A stretch of DNA of 64,000 nt from Oxalobacteraceae bacterium OTU3CINTB1 (lineage in GTDB: Bacteria > Pseudomonadota > Gammaproteobacteria > Burkholderiales > Burkholderiaceae_D): NCBI GenBank assembly GCA_024123955.1, contig CP099652.1, forward strand, positions 2,356,001 through 2,420,000, written 5' to 3'. Both the position numbers and the translations under genes were made by a program. Below the pieces are notes generated by a model. It was not told the origin of the DNA. It saw only the letters and a list, made by a program, of their open reading frames with translations, and made no database searches. Positions 17,369-25,991 of this stretch are shown piece by piece. How positions within the stretch are numbered: the stretch's first letter is position 1; each line of letters begins with the position of its first letter.

Positions 17369-18856
17369 ATGTCGGCACAAATCAACCCACTGCAGGAAGC
17401 CGCCGTCACGACCGAAGACGTCAACCTGCTGGACCAGATCGTCGAGCAGAGCAAGGTCGCCAAGTCGACGGTGGAACACGCGCGCGCCAAGGACATCATC
17501 TCGGAACTGGTCAGCCAGGTCCTGGACGGAACGGTGGTCATGTCGAACAACCTGTCGGCGACGATCGATGCGCGCGTCGCGGAAATCGACCGGCTGATCT
17601 CCAGCCAGTTGAGCGCCATCATGCACGCGCCGGCGTTCCAGAAGCTTGAACAAAGCTGGACCGGCCTGCATTACCTGGTCCAGAATTCCAATACCGGCCA
17701 GGGCCTGAAAATCCGCATGCTCAACGCCACCAAACGGGAATTGGTCAAGGATTTCCAGTCCGCGCTGGAATTCGACCAGAGCTCGATGTTCAAGAAGGTC
17801 TACGAAGAGGAATTCGGCACCTTCGGCGGCGCGCCCTACGCGGCGCTGCTGGGCGACTTCGAAATCTCGCGCCAGCCCGAAGACATGTACTTCGTCGAGC
17901 AGATGTCGCACGTGGCGGCGGCGTCGCACGCGCCGTTCATCGCCTCCGCCGCACCCGAGTTGTTCGGGTTGGAGAGCTACGGCGATCTGGGAAAACCGCG
18001 CGACCTGTCCAAGGTGTTCGATACCGTGGAATACGCCAAGTGGAAGGCCTTCCGCGAATCGGAGGACTCACGCTACGTCGGCCTGGCGTTGCCGCGCTTC
18101 CTGGGACGCCTGCCCTTCAATCCGGTCGACGGCACCACGGTCGAGGGCTTCAACTTCGTCGAGGAAGTGGATGGCACCGATCACCAGAAGTACCTCTGGT
18201 GTAACGCCGCCTATGCCTTCGGGGCCAAGCTGACCAAGGCTTTCGACGATTTCGGCTGGTGCGCCGCGATACGCGGCGTCGAGGGGGGCGGCTTGGTCGA
18301 CGACCTGCCCACGCATACCTTCAAAACCGACGATGGCGAGGTGGCGCTCAAGTGTCCGACCGAGGTGGCCATCACCGACCGGCGCGAGAAGGAATTGAGC
18401 GACCTCGGATTCATCTCGCTGGTGCATTGCAAGAACACCTCCTACGCCGCCTTCTTTGGCGCCCAGTCGGCGCAGAAAGCGAAGAAATACAGCTCGGAGG
18501 CGGCCAACGCCAACGCCGTGTTGTCGTCGCAGCTGCAGTACATCTTCGCCGTGTCGCGCATCGCCCATTACATGAAAGCCATGATGCGCGACAAAGTCGG
18601 CAGCTTCGCCTCCGCGTCGAACGTCGAGGATTTCCTCAACCGCTGGCTGATGCGCTACGTGCTGTTGGACGACAACGCCAGCCAGGAACAAAAGGCGCAG
18701 TTCCCGTTGCGCGAGGCGTCGGTCCAGGTGCACGAGGTGGCGGGGCGTCCCGGCGTGTACCGCGCCGTGTCCTTCCTGCGCCCGCATTTCCAGCTCGACG
18801 AGCTGTCCGTTTCCCTCCGACTGGTCGCGGAGCTTCCGCAGTCGACCAATAGCTAA
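17369..18856 (+). CDS. tssC: Type VI secretion sheath large subunit TssC (VipB)
   Basis: 495 residues, full length. It has WTGLHYLVQNSNTG, the conserved EEFGTFGGAPYAALLGDFE segment, and the late ANAVLSSQLQYIFAVSRIAHYMK helix, all standard in TssC. It builds the outer sheath; ClpV extracts it by its N-terminal helix after contraction. A 33-bp gap to hcp carries an hcp ribosome binding site. Confidence 0.98.
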   Translation: MSAQINPLQEAAVTTEDVNLLDQIVEQSKVAKSTVEHARAKDIISELVSQVLDGTVVMSNNLSATIDARVAEIDRLISSQLSAIMHAPAFQKLEQSWTGLHYLVQNSNTGQGLKIRMLNATKRELVKDFQSALEFDQSSMFKKVYEEEFGTFGGAPYAALLGDFEISRQPEDMYFVEQMSHVAAASHAPFIASAAPELFGLESYGDLGKPRDLSKVFDTVEYAKWKAFRESEDSRYVGLALPRFLGRLPFNPVDGTTVEGFNFVEEVDGTDHQKYLWCNAAYAFGAKLTKAFDDFGWCAAIRGVEGGGLVDDLPTHTFKTDDGEVALKCPTEVAITDRREKELSDLGFISLVHCKNTSYAAFFGAQSAQKAKKYSSEAANANAVLSSQLQYIFAVSRIAHYMKAMMRDKVGSFASASNVEDFLNRWLMRYVLLDDNASQEQKAQFPLREASVQVHEVAGRPGVYRAVSFLRPHFQLDELSVSLRLVAELPQSTNS

Positions 18857-18889
18857 TTCTTTTACCACAACCTCAGACTGGAGCATGCA

Positions 18890-19381
18890 ATGGCAATCGA
18901 CGTCTATCTTCAAATTGAAGGCATCAAAGGCGAGTCGACCGACGACCGTCACAAGGATTGGATCGAATGTAAATCGGTGACTTTCGGCGTCGACCAGCCG
19001 AAATCGGCCACCGCGTCCACCGGTGGTGGCCACACGGCCGAGCGCTGCGAACACCGCGATATCGTTTTTTCCAAACTGGCCGACCTGTCCTCGCCGATCC
19101 TGCTGCAGACCTGTTCCGCCGGCCGCACCATTCCGAAGGCCCGGATGGAATTCATGCGGGCGGACGCCCAGGGCGAACGCGTTAAGTACTTCGAGATCGA
19201 AATCGAAAATGTGCTGATCGGCGCCGTCTCGCCGGCGGTGCACGAGGGCGACATCCTGACCGAGGAAGTGGCACTGAAATTCTCCAAGATCAAGTGGCGT
19301 TATACGCAGCAAAAAATCACCGGCGGCGCCGGCGGCAACACTTCCGGCGGCTGGGATTTGGCCAGCAACCGCATCGTCTGA
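18890..19381 (+). CDS. hcp: Type VI secretion tube protein Hcp (TssD)
   Basis: 163 residues. The opening MAIDVYLQIEGIKGEST and the KARMEFMRAD/YFEIEIENVLI strands are typical of Hcp. Hexameric rings stack to form the inner tube and can carry small effectors. It lies within the sheath operon and is followed by terminator-like hairpins before tssE, which should raise its transcript level over the downstream genes. Confidence 0.98.
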   Translation: MAIDVYLQIEGIKGESTDDRHKDWIECKSVTFGVDQPKSATASTGGGHTAERCEHRDIVFSKLADLSSPILLQTCSAGRTIPKARMEFMRADAQGERVKYFEIEIENVLIGAVSPAVHEGDILTEEVALKFSKIKWRYTQQKITGGAGGNTSGGWDLASNRIV

Positions 19382-19430
19382 CGATCCCCCCGGCGCCCGT
19401 CGTTTCGCGTTGCGGCGGCGCGCTTTTTTG

Positions 19431-19460
19431 GGCCAGGCCCGCCTGGCCTGGCCTTTTTTT
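19431..19460 (+). terminator. Terminator or attenuator between hcp and tssE
   Basis: Stem GGCCAGG/CCTGGCC with a short loop is followed by TGGCC and seven Ts. A weaker hairpin ending in six Ts precedes it (about 19407-19429). The tssE start lies only 13 bases after the T run, so partial read-through is likely. Confidence 0.65.
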
Positions 19461-19473
19461 ATGAGGGCATCCG

Positions 19474-19953
19474 ATGAATGGTTTTACACCAGGCCTGCTT
19501 GACCGTCTGCTGGGCGAGCAAGGCGCCAACTCGCCCCCGGGCCATGACCTGACGCTGGAACAACTGAAGGACTCCGTCGCGCGCGACCTGGAAGACTTGC
19601 TCAACACGCGTTGCGCGCTGTCCGACGAGTTATTGGAAGCATACCCGGAGTGTGCCGGCTCCATCGTCAACTACGGGTTGATCGACTTCGCCGGCATGTG
19701 CCTTAGCAGTAGCGAGGATCGCGCCCGCATTTGCGCCGCGCTGAAGACGGCGATCGAACGTCACGAACCGCGCCTGCGCAATGTGCAGGCATGGCTGGAG
19801 CGCGAAAACGGCTCCATCAACCGCGTCAGCTTCGCCATCAGCGCTACGCTGGCAGGGCTGCCGTTGACAGAGTCGGTCAACTTCGACGCGGTGCTTCAAC
19901 CCTCATCCCTGCATTACTCGATCAACCGCAGCGCCCGCGGAGCCTGGACATGA
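19474..19953 (+). CDS. tssE: Type VI secretion baseplate protein TssE (gp25-like)
   Basis: 159 residues. The gp25-like core (about residues 28-140) includes LKDSVARDLEDLLNTR, the ..VNYGLIDFAG segment and AIERHEPRL, as in phage T4 gp25. TssE starts sheath polymerisation on the baseplate. In the usual order tssF and tssG follow; here clpV starts within the tssE stop codon (ATGA overlap), leaving no room for them. Confidence 0.93.
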   Translation: MNGFTPGLLDRLLGEQGANSPPGHDLTLEQLKDSVARDLEDLLNTRCALSDELLEAYPECAGSIVNYGLIDFAGMCLSSSEDRARICAALKTAIERHEPRLRNVQAWLERENGSINRVSFAISATLAGLPLTESVNFDAVLQPSSLHYSINRSARGAWT

Positions 19954-22574
19954 ATCTGAATCTCAAAACCCTGATCGGAAAGCTGAATGACACCACGCGC
20001 CTTGCCGCGACACGCGCGGCCAGCATCTGCGTGGCGCTTGGCCAGTATGAAGTGGAGGTCGAGCACCTGTTCCTGGCTCTGCTCGAGCAGGAACGCTGCG
20101 ATGTGGTGCTGATCGCTCGCCAGTGCGGCGTCGGCATCGATACACTGGAGGCGGACCTGCATCATGAGGTCAGCCAGTTCAAGACCGGCAGCACGCGCAC
20201 GCCGGTGTTTTCGCACCATCTGCCGCTGTTGCTGGAAAACGCTTGGCTGATCGCCTCCCTGGCGGCGCCGCAGCCGCATGGTATCCGGAGCGCGCACCTG
20301 CTGGTCGCGCTGTTGACCGACCCGGAACTGTCGCAGATCGCGCACCGCGCCTCCCCGGCGTTTGCCCGGATTCCGATCGATGAAGTCAAACATCGGCTGG
20401 ATAAATATACCGGTGGCTCGCAGGAGGAAACGACCGTCGCCTCGATGGCCGGCGGCGAGGCACACGCGGCGGAAGCCGATACCGCTAGTCCGAACGCTCC
20501 CCGCACGCCGGCCCTCGACCAGTACACCACCAGCCTGACGCGCGTCGCCAGCGAGGGCAAGCTGGATCCTGTGATAGGCCGCGAGACCGAAGTACGCCAG
20601 ATGATCGACATCCTGCTGCGCCGTCGCCAGAACAATCCCATTCTCACCGGCGAAGCCGGCGTCGGCAAGACGGCGGTGGTGGAAGGCCTGGCCCTGCGCA
20701 TCGCCGCCGGGGACGTGCCGGCCGTGCTGCGCGGCGTGGAGATACGCACGCTGGACATGGGCCTGCTGCAGGCCGGCGCCAGCGTCAAGGGCGAGTTTGA
20801 AAACCGCCTGAAGAACGTCATCGACGAAGTCAAGCAAAGCCCGCACGGCATCATCCTGTTCATCGACGAGGCGCACACGATGATCGGCGCCGGAGGCGCG
20901 GCAGGACAGAACGACGCCGCCAACCTCCTGAAACCGGCCCTGGCGCGGGGCGAGTTGCGCACCATCGCCGCCACCACCTGGAGCGAATACAAAAAATACT
21001 TCGAGAAGGATGCCGCGCTGGCGCGGCGCTTCCAGGTCGTCAAGGTCGAGGAGCCGAGCGAGGAAATCGCCAGCGCCATGCTGCGCGCGATGACGCCACT
21101 GATGGAAAAACACTTCGGCATCCGCATTCGTGACGAAGCCGTGACAGAGGCGGTGAGGCTGTCGCATCGCTATATCAGCGGCCGCCAGCTGCCCGACAAG
21201 GCCGTCAGCGTGCTCGATACGGCCTGCGCCCGGGTCGCGCTGGGGCAAAGCGGTACGCCCGCGCTGCTGGAATCGGCGGCAAAGAGCATGGAGCGCATCG
21301 ACGCCGAGATCAACGCCTTGCAGCGCGAAGATGGCGGCGAGAAGAGCGCCGATGCGGCGCGTCGCCAGCGCCTGCAGAAGCTGACCGACACCCGCGTAGC
21401 GCTGGCCGGGGAGCACGCGAAGAACGGCGATCGTTGGCAGCGCGAGCAGTCGATCGTCGCCGCCATCGCGCGTCTGCGTACCGGCGGCGACGGCGCCGGC
21501 GAGATCGGCGCGTTGAAGGCGCAGCTGGCGGTGCTGCAGGGCGAGACGCCGATGGTGCCGGTGGAAGTCGACGCCGCCACAGTCGCCGCCATCGTCTCCG
21601 GCTGGACCGGGATCCCGCTGGGGAAAATGGTCAAGGATGAAATCCGCACCGTGCTCAAACTGCAGGACGCGCTGGAGGCCCGCATCCTCGGCCAGCCGGC
21701 CGCCATCGCCGCCGTGGCGCAGCGTGTGCGCACCGCGCGCGCCAACCTGGACGACCCGAACAAACCCAAAGGAGTGTTCATGTTCGTCGGCCCCTCGGGC
21801 GTCGGCAAGACGGAAACCGCTTTGGCGCTGGCCGACCTGCTGTACGGCGGCGAGCGCAAGCTCCTGACGATCAATATGAGCGAATACCAGGAGGCGCACA
21901 GCGTCTCGGGCCTCAAAGGCTCGCCACCCGGCTATGTCGGTTACGGCCAGGGCGGGGTGCTGACCGAGGCGGTGCGCCGCAATCCGTACAGTGTGGTGCT
22001 GCTGGACGAAATTGAAAAAGCCCACCCGGATGTCACGGAACTGTTCTTCCAGGTCTTCGACAAGGGCGTGATGGACGATGCCGAGGGACGCGAGATCGAC
22101 TTCCGCAACACCATCATCATCGCCACGTCGAACGCCGGCTCGGCGGCTGTGATGCAGGCATGCCTGAACAAGGAAACGCCGCCGACCGTGGATGAACTGG
22201 AGCAGCTGCTGCGGCCACAACTCGTCAAACACTTCAAGCCGGCCTTCCTCGGACGGCTCAAGGTGGTGCCGTACTACCCGATCCCGGACCAGGTACTGGT
22301 GCGCATCATCGGGCTGAAACTGGGCCGCATCGGCCAGCGCATCCGCGACCAGCACCACGCGGAGTTCAGCTATGACGAGGCGCTGGTCGACGCGGTGCTG
22401 GCGCGCTGCACGGAAGTCGATTCCGGCGCCCGCAATGTCGACCATATCCTGAACGGCAGCCTGCTGCCGGAGATCGCCGAGGCGGTGCTCGAGAAAATGG
22501 CGCAGGGCGCGGCTATCGCCAGGATCAAGGTCGGTGCCAGCAAGCAGGGCCAGTTCAAATACACTATCAAATAG
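19950..22574 (+). CDS. clpV: Type VI secretion ATPase TssH (ClpV)
   Basis: 874 residues from ATG 19950, which overlaps the tssE stop; longer readings of the frame run into tssE and are rejected. The N domain (about 1-160) binds sheath. AAA+ domain 1 has Walker A GEAGVGKTA (about residue 234) and Walker B ILFIDEAHT. A ClpB-type middle region follows. Domain 2 has Walker A GPSGVGKTE (about residue 614) and Walker B VVLLDEIEKAH. All ATPase motifs look intact. ClpV hexamers disassemble contracted TssB/TssC for reuse. It is distinguished from housekeeping ClpB by context and by its N-terminus. Confidence 0.97.
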   Translation: MNLNLKTLIGKLNDTTRLAATRAASICVALGQYEVEVEHLFLALLEQERCDVVLIARQCGVGIDTLEADLHHEVSQFKTGSTRTPVFSHHLPLLLENAWLIASLAAPQPHGIRSAHLLVALLTDPELSQIAHRASPAFARIPIDEVKHRLDKYTGGSQEETTVASMAGGEAHAAEADTASPNAPRTPALDQYTTSLTRVASEGKLDPVIGRETEVRQMIDILLRRRQNNPILTGEAGVGKTAVVEGLALRIAAGDVPAVLRGVEIRTLDMGLLQAGASVKGEFENRLKNVIDEVKQSPHGIILFIDEAHTMIGAGGAAGQNDAANLLKPALARGELRTIAATTWSEYKKYFEKDAALARRFQVVKVEEPSEEIASAMLRAMTPLMEKHFGIRIRDEAVTEAVRLSHRYISGRQLPDKAVSVLDTACARVALGQSGTPALLESAAKSMERIDAEINALQREDGGEKSADAARRQRLQKLTDTRVALAGEHAKNGDRWQREQSIVAAIARLRTGGDGAGEIGALKAQLAVLQGETPMVPVEVDAATVAAIVSGWTGIPLGKMVKDEIRTVLKLQDALEARILGQPAAIAAVAQRVRTARANLDDPNKPKGVFMFVGPSGVGKTETALALADLLYGGERKLLTINMSEYQEAHSVSGLKGSPPGYVGYGQGGVLTEAVRRNPYSVVLLDEIEKAHPDVTELFFQVFDKGVMDDAEGREIDFRNTIIIATSNAGSAAVMQACLNKETPPTVDELEQLLRPQLVKHFKPAFLGRLKVVPYYPIPDQVLVRIIGLKLGRIGQRIRDQHHAEFSYDEALVDAVLARCTEVDSGARNVDHILNGSLLPEIAEAVLEKMAQGAAIARIKVGASKQGQFKYTIK

Positions 22575-22586
22575 CAAGGAGCCACC

Positions 22587-23465
22587 ATGTTCAGCATCGC
22601 ACAACTGCTGTTGCCCATCGGCGCGGATCAAATCTGCGGCGAGGACCTGTCCTTCAGCAGCGAAGTGGACGCCATCGCGCATGCGCGCACCTACGACGAT
22701 CCCACCCTGGATCAGGGCGAGTGGGTGGCGGTGCTGAAGGAGGCGGACTGGCAGTTTGTCGGCAGCCGCTGCGCCGCCATGATCGAAACGAAAACCAAAG
22801 ACCTGCGGCTGGCCGTCTGGCTGGCCGAGGCCCACGCCAAGACGCGCGGCCTGCGCGGCCTCGGTGACGGCTATGCTGTGCTGTCAGGGCTGTGCGAGCA
22901 TTACTGGGACGGCTTGTATCCGCTGCCCGACGAAGGCGATTACGACCAACGCATCGGCAACCTGTATTGGCTGCTCACGCGCACCCTGGTGCTGGTCAGG
23001 GAGATGCCGCTGGACGATGGCGCGGCGCTGCTGCCGGATGCCCAATACTGCCTCGCCATGCTCGGTGAACTGGAGCGCGTGGTCGATCGGCGCCTGGGCG
23101 CCGACGGCCCGGGTTTCAGCGCAGCCAAAGACGCTTTGCAAACCCTGGTCACCGCCATCGCGCCAGCCGGTAGCGCGGCCTCAATGGCGATGGCCGGCGA
23201 CGCCGCACCGGGCGCTGTCGGCCAAGGCGCGCCAGCGGCGCTGGGCGGGGCGGTACAGAACCGCGCCCAAGCCCTGGCGCAATTGCGTCTCGTGGCCGAT
23301 TTTTTCCGCCGCACCGAGCCCCATAGTCCGGTGGCCTACCTTGCCGACAAAGCCGCCAGCTGGGGCGACATGCCGCTGCACGTCTGGCTGCGCGCCGTGG
23401 TCAAGGATCCGGGCGCCATCGCCGGCCTTGAAGAACTGTTGGGCTCCCAGCCCGGCGGCGAGTGA
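22587..23465 (+). CDS. tssA: Type VI secretion protein TssA (ImpA N-terminal domain)
   Basis: 292 residues. The ImpA_N region (about residues 5-135) includes LLPIGADQICGEDLSF, EADWQFVGSRCAAMI, and the conserved LCEHYWDGLYPLPDEGD. The C-terminal part (about 215-285) has the FFRRTEPHSPVAYLADKAASWG motif seen in short TssA proteins. TssA primes baseplate and tail assembly and, in some classes, caps the distal sheath end. An AAGGAG Shine-Dalgarno precedes the ATG, 12 bases after clpV. It is the last recognised T6SS gene here; no effector, immunity or vgrG gene follows. Confidence 0.93.
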   Translation: MFSIAQLLLPIGADQICGEDLSFSSEVDAIAHARTYDDPTLDQGEWVAVLKEADWQFVGSRCAAMIETKTKDLRLAVWLAEAHAKTRGLRGLGDGYAVLSGLCEHYWDGLYPLPDEGDYDQRIGNLYWLLTRTLVLVREMPLDDGAALLPDAQYCLAMLGELERVVDRRLGADGPGFSAAKDALQTLVTAIAPAGSAASMAMAGDAAPGAVGQGAPAALGGAVQNRAQALAQLRLVADFFRRTEPHSPVAYLADKAASWGDMPLHVWLRAVVKDPGAIAGLEELLGSQPGGE

Positions 23466-23593
23466 TCGACGGGAGTATTCCCAATTTGTGGTTGTTGTAA
23501 CGCAACGCTCAATCTTTCTCTCAGTGCTACAGATTTTGGTGAACAGTGCTAGCATGGGCCGTACATTCCAGATCCTTTCGCTAGGGGTTCGCC

Positions 23594-25324
23594 ATGAACA
23601 ACCTGAAAATCGGCACGCGTCTCGGCTTCGGCTTTTCGCTCATCCTGCTGTTACTGACCACGATGACCATCATCGGCATCATGCGCCTCAGTAGCGCCAG
23701 TGCGATGACCGACCATATGATCGACGTGAAAATCCGCGACCAGCGGTTGATTGCGGAATGGGGCAAGATCATCGAGGTCAATGCCGCGCGCACCTCGGGC
23801 GCCTGGATGGTTTCCGATCCGGCCGATCAGAAAAACCTGGAGGCGCTGATGGCCGCGTCGTCCGGACGGGCGACCAAGATCCAGGACCAGATCGGCGCCA
23901 CCATCGAGGAAGAGGAACTCAAGCCGCTGTTCAAGCAGGTGCTGGACACGCGCAAAGTCTACACCGACGTGCGCAAGGCCGTTTTTGCCGCCAAGGCCAA
24001 GGGCGATCTGGAACTGGGCAAAAAGCTCTACGAAGGCGACCTGGCGCAAACCCGCACCAGTTATCTCGCCGCGCTAAAAACCTTCTCCGAGCGGCAGGCC
24101 GACCTGCTCGACGCCGCCGCCGTCCAGATTCGCGACCAGTACACCAGCGGCCGCACCTTGCTGGTGATGCTGGGCCTTGCCGCCATCGTCATGGGCGTCC
24201 TCGCCGCCTGGTGGATCACCCGCACGATCACACGGCCGATCAACGAGGCGGTCAAGGTCGCGGAAACCGTATCGTCCGGCGATTTGACCAGCGAAATCCA
24301 GGTGCACAGCAACGACGAGACCGGGCAGCTGATGAACGCCCTGAAAATCATGAACTCTAACCTGGTCAGCATCGTCGGCCAGGTGCGCAACGGCACCGAC
24401 CTGATGGCCACCGCCTCCACCGAAATCGCCGCCGGCAATCAAGACCTGTCGTCGCGCACGGAGCAGCAAGCCAGCTCGCTGGAGGAGACGGCATCGTCGA
24501 TGGAGGAATTGACGTCGACGGTGAAGTTCAACGCGGAGAATGCGCGCGAGGCCAATGCGCTGGCGATCAGCGCCGCCGAAATCGCCAGCCGTGGCGGCGC
24601 GGTGGTGGGCGAGGTGGTCAACACCATGGGCTCCATCAACGATTCGTCGCGTAAAATCGTCGAGATCATCTCGGTCATCGACGGCATCGCCTTCCAAACC
24701 AATATCCTCGCGTTGAACGCCGCGGTGGAAGCGGCGCGCGCCGGCGAGCAGGGGCGCGGCTTCGCGGTGGTGGCCTCGGAGGTGCGCAATCTGGCGCAGC
24801 GCTCGGCGTCGGCCGCCAAGGACATCAAGAGCCTGATCAACGATTCGGTCGAGAAGGTCTCGCAGGGCTCGGACCTGGTCAACAAGGCCGGGGAAACCAT
24901 GAGCGAGATCGTCACCAGCATCAACCGCGTGACCCAGATTATGACGCAGATCAGCCATGCCAGCGAAGAGCAGAGCATCGGCATCGCCCAGGTCAACGAT
25001 GCCATCACCCAGATGGACCAGGTGACGCAGCAGAACGCGGCGCTGGTCGAACAAGCCGCTGCGGCAGCCGAATCCATGCAGGAGCAGTCGGCCAAGCTGG
25101 CCGACGTGGTGAGCGTATTCAAACTGGATGGCTTGCAGTTGCCCGCGCCGGTGGCCGCGTCCAGCCGTGGCGCTCCGCGCATGCCCGTACGCCCGGCGCT
25201 GCCGCCGCGCCGCGCCAAATCGGCCGCTGTCGCCGCCGTTTCCGCGCCTGCCCGCAAGGCGGTCCCGGACGGCACGCGCAAGACGATCACCACCAACGAC
25301 GCGGACGGCTGGGAAGAGTTCTAA
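23594..25324 (+). CDS. Methyl-accepting chemotaxis protein
   Basis: 576 residues. N-terminal membrane helix (about 10-31), a periplasmic four-helix-bundle sensor (about 35-188, starting [10 protein letters not shown]), a second helix ([20 protein letters not shown], about 191-212), HAMP linker (about 213-265), and a signalling domain with the hairpin tip [33 protein letters not shown] split here as family signature only. The C-terminal tail is Ala/Pro-rich and ends GWEEF, which resembles the CheR/CheB-tethering pentapeptide. It should report a periplasmic cue to CheA/CheW. It has its own 128-bp upstream region containing two direct copies of CAGTGCTA (23522 and 23544), so it is probably not part of the T6SS operon. 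Confidence 0.95.
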   Translation: MNNLKIGTRLGFGFSLILLLLTTMTIIGIMRLSSASAMTDHMIDVKIRDQRLIAEWGKIIEVNAARTSGAWMVSDPADQKNLEALMAASSGRATKIQDQIGATIEEEELKPLFKQVLDTRKVYTDVRKAVFAAKAKGDLELGKKLYEGDLAQTRTSYLAALKTFSERQADLLDAAAVQIRDQYTSGRTLLVMLGLAAIVMGVLAAWWITRTITRPINEAVKVAETVSSGDLTSEIQVHSNDETGQLMNALKIMNSNLVSIVGQVRNGTDLMATASTEIAAGNQDLSSRTEQQASSLEETASSMEELTSTVKFNAENAREANALAISAAEIASRGGAVVGEVVNTMGSINDSSRKIVEIISVIDGIAFQTNILALNAAVEAARAGEQGRGFAVVASEVRNLAQRSASAAKDIKSLINDSVEKVSQGSDLVNKAGETMSEIVTSINRVTQIMTQISHASEEQSIGIAQVNDAITQMDQVTQQNAALVEQAAAAAESMQEQSAKLADVVSVFKLDGLQLPAPVAASSRGAPRMPVRPALPPRRAKSAAVAAVSAPARKAVPDGTRKTITTNDADGWEEF

Positions 25325-25352
25325 GCAAGGCTGCGCTTCGGTACAATGGCAT

Positions 25353-25991
25353 ATGACCAGTACCGATGCCGCAACCTCCAATCCACGCAGCACCCGGGCG
25401 CTATGCCCCGCGTGTCTGCGGCCGCTGCCAACCTGCATATGCCGCTGGGTGGCATCGGTATCGAACCAGGTGGAGGTGCTGATCCTGCAGCATCCGATGG
25501 AGGTCGCGAACGCCAAGGGCAGCGCGCGTTTGCTCCATCTGAGTTTGTCCAACAGCCGCCTGGAATGCGGCGAAGCGTTCGAGCCGGATCGGTTGGGCGA
25601 GCTGCTCTCCGGCGATCGCCGCAACGTGCTGCTGTATCCGGAGACGGCCGACGACAAATCATTGGGACTGGCCACGCCGCAGGTGTTCGACCAGGATTGG
25701 CTCGGTGAACCGCAGCGATTGCGGCTGGTGGTGCTGGACGGGACCTGGCGCAAGAGCCGCAAGATGCTGTATGTGAATCCGCCGCTGCAAGCGCTGCCGC
25801 GGCTACCGCTGCGCGACACGCCGCCGTCGCATTACCTGATACGCAAGGCGCATCTGCCGGACCAGCTATCGACACTGGAGGCGACGGCGTACGCGCTGGC
25901 GCAACTGGAAAACGATCCGCGCAAATTCACTCCGTTGATCGACGCCTTCGACGGTTTCGTCGCCCAACAGGCCAGCTACGTGCGCCCCTGA
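25353..25991 (+). CDS. DTW-domain tRNA-uridine aminocarboxypropyltransferase
   Basis: 212 residues from ATG 25353; the longer frame overlaps the chemoreceptor and is rejected. A cysteine cluster (CPACLRPLPTCIC, about residues 18-30) could bind zinc. The DTW signature appears as VVLDGTWRKSRKM (about residues 129-141). The SPOUT-related fold uses S-adenosylmethionine to make acp3U at tRNA position 47 (TapT/YfiP) or 20. The length and cysteine pattern suit the TapT type. It is convergent with the Hsp70/DUF3731 gene, stop codons adjacent. Confidence 0.85.
   Translation: MTSTDAATSNPRSTRALCPACLRPLPTCICRWVASVSNQVEVLILQHPMEVANAKGSARLLHLSLSNSRLECGEAFEPDRLGELLSGDRRNVLLYPETADDKSLGLATPQVFDQDWLGEPQRLRLVVLDGTWRKSRKMLYVNPPLQALPRLPLRDTPPSHYLIRKAHLPDQLSTLEATAYALAQLENDPRKFTPLIDAFDGFVAQQASYVRP

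Noticed and set aside
19914..22835. 973-residue open frame on the minus strand
   Set aside because: Antisense of clpV and tssA with no recognisable domain; the sense strand has intact AAA+ motifs.
22575..23593. T6SS effector-immunity genes after tssA
   Set aside because: Only tssA and an intergenic region precede the chemoreceptor; nothing effector-like is present.
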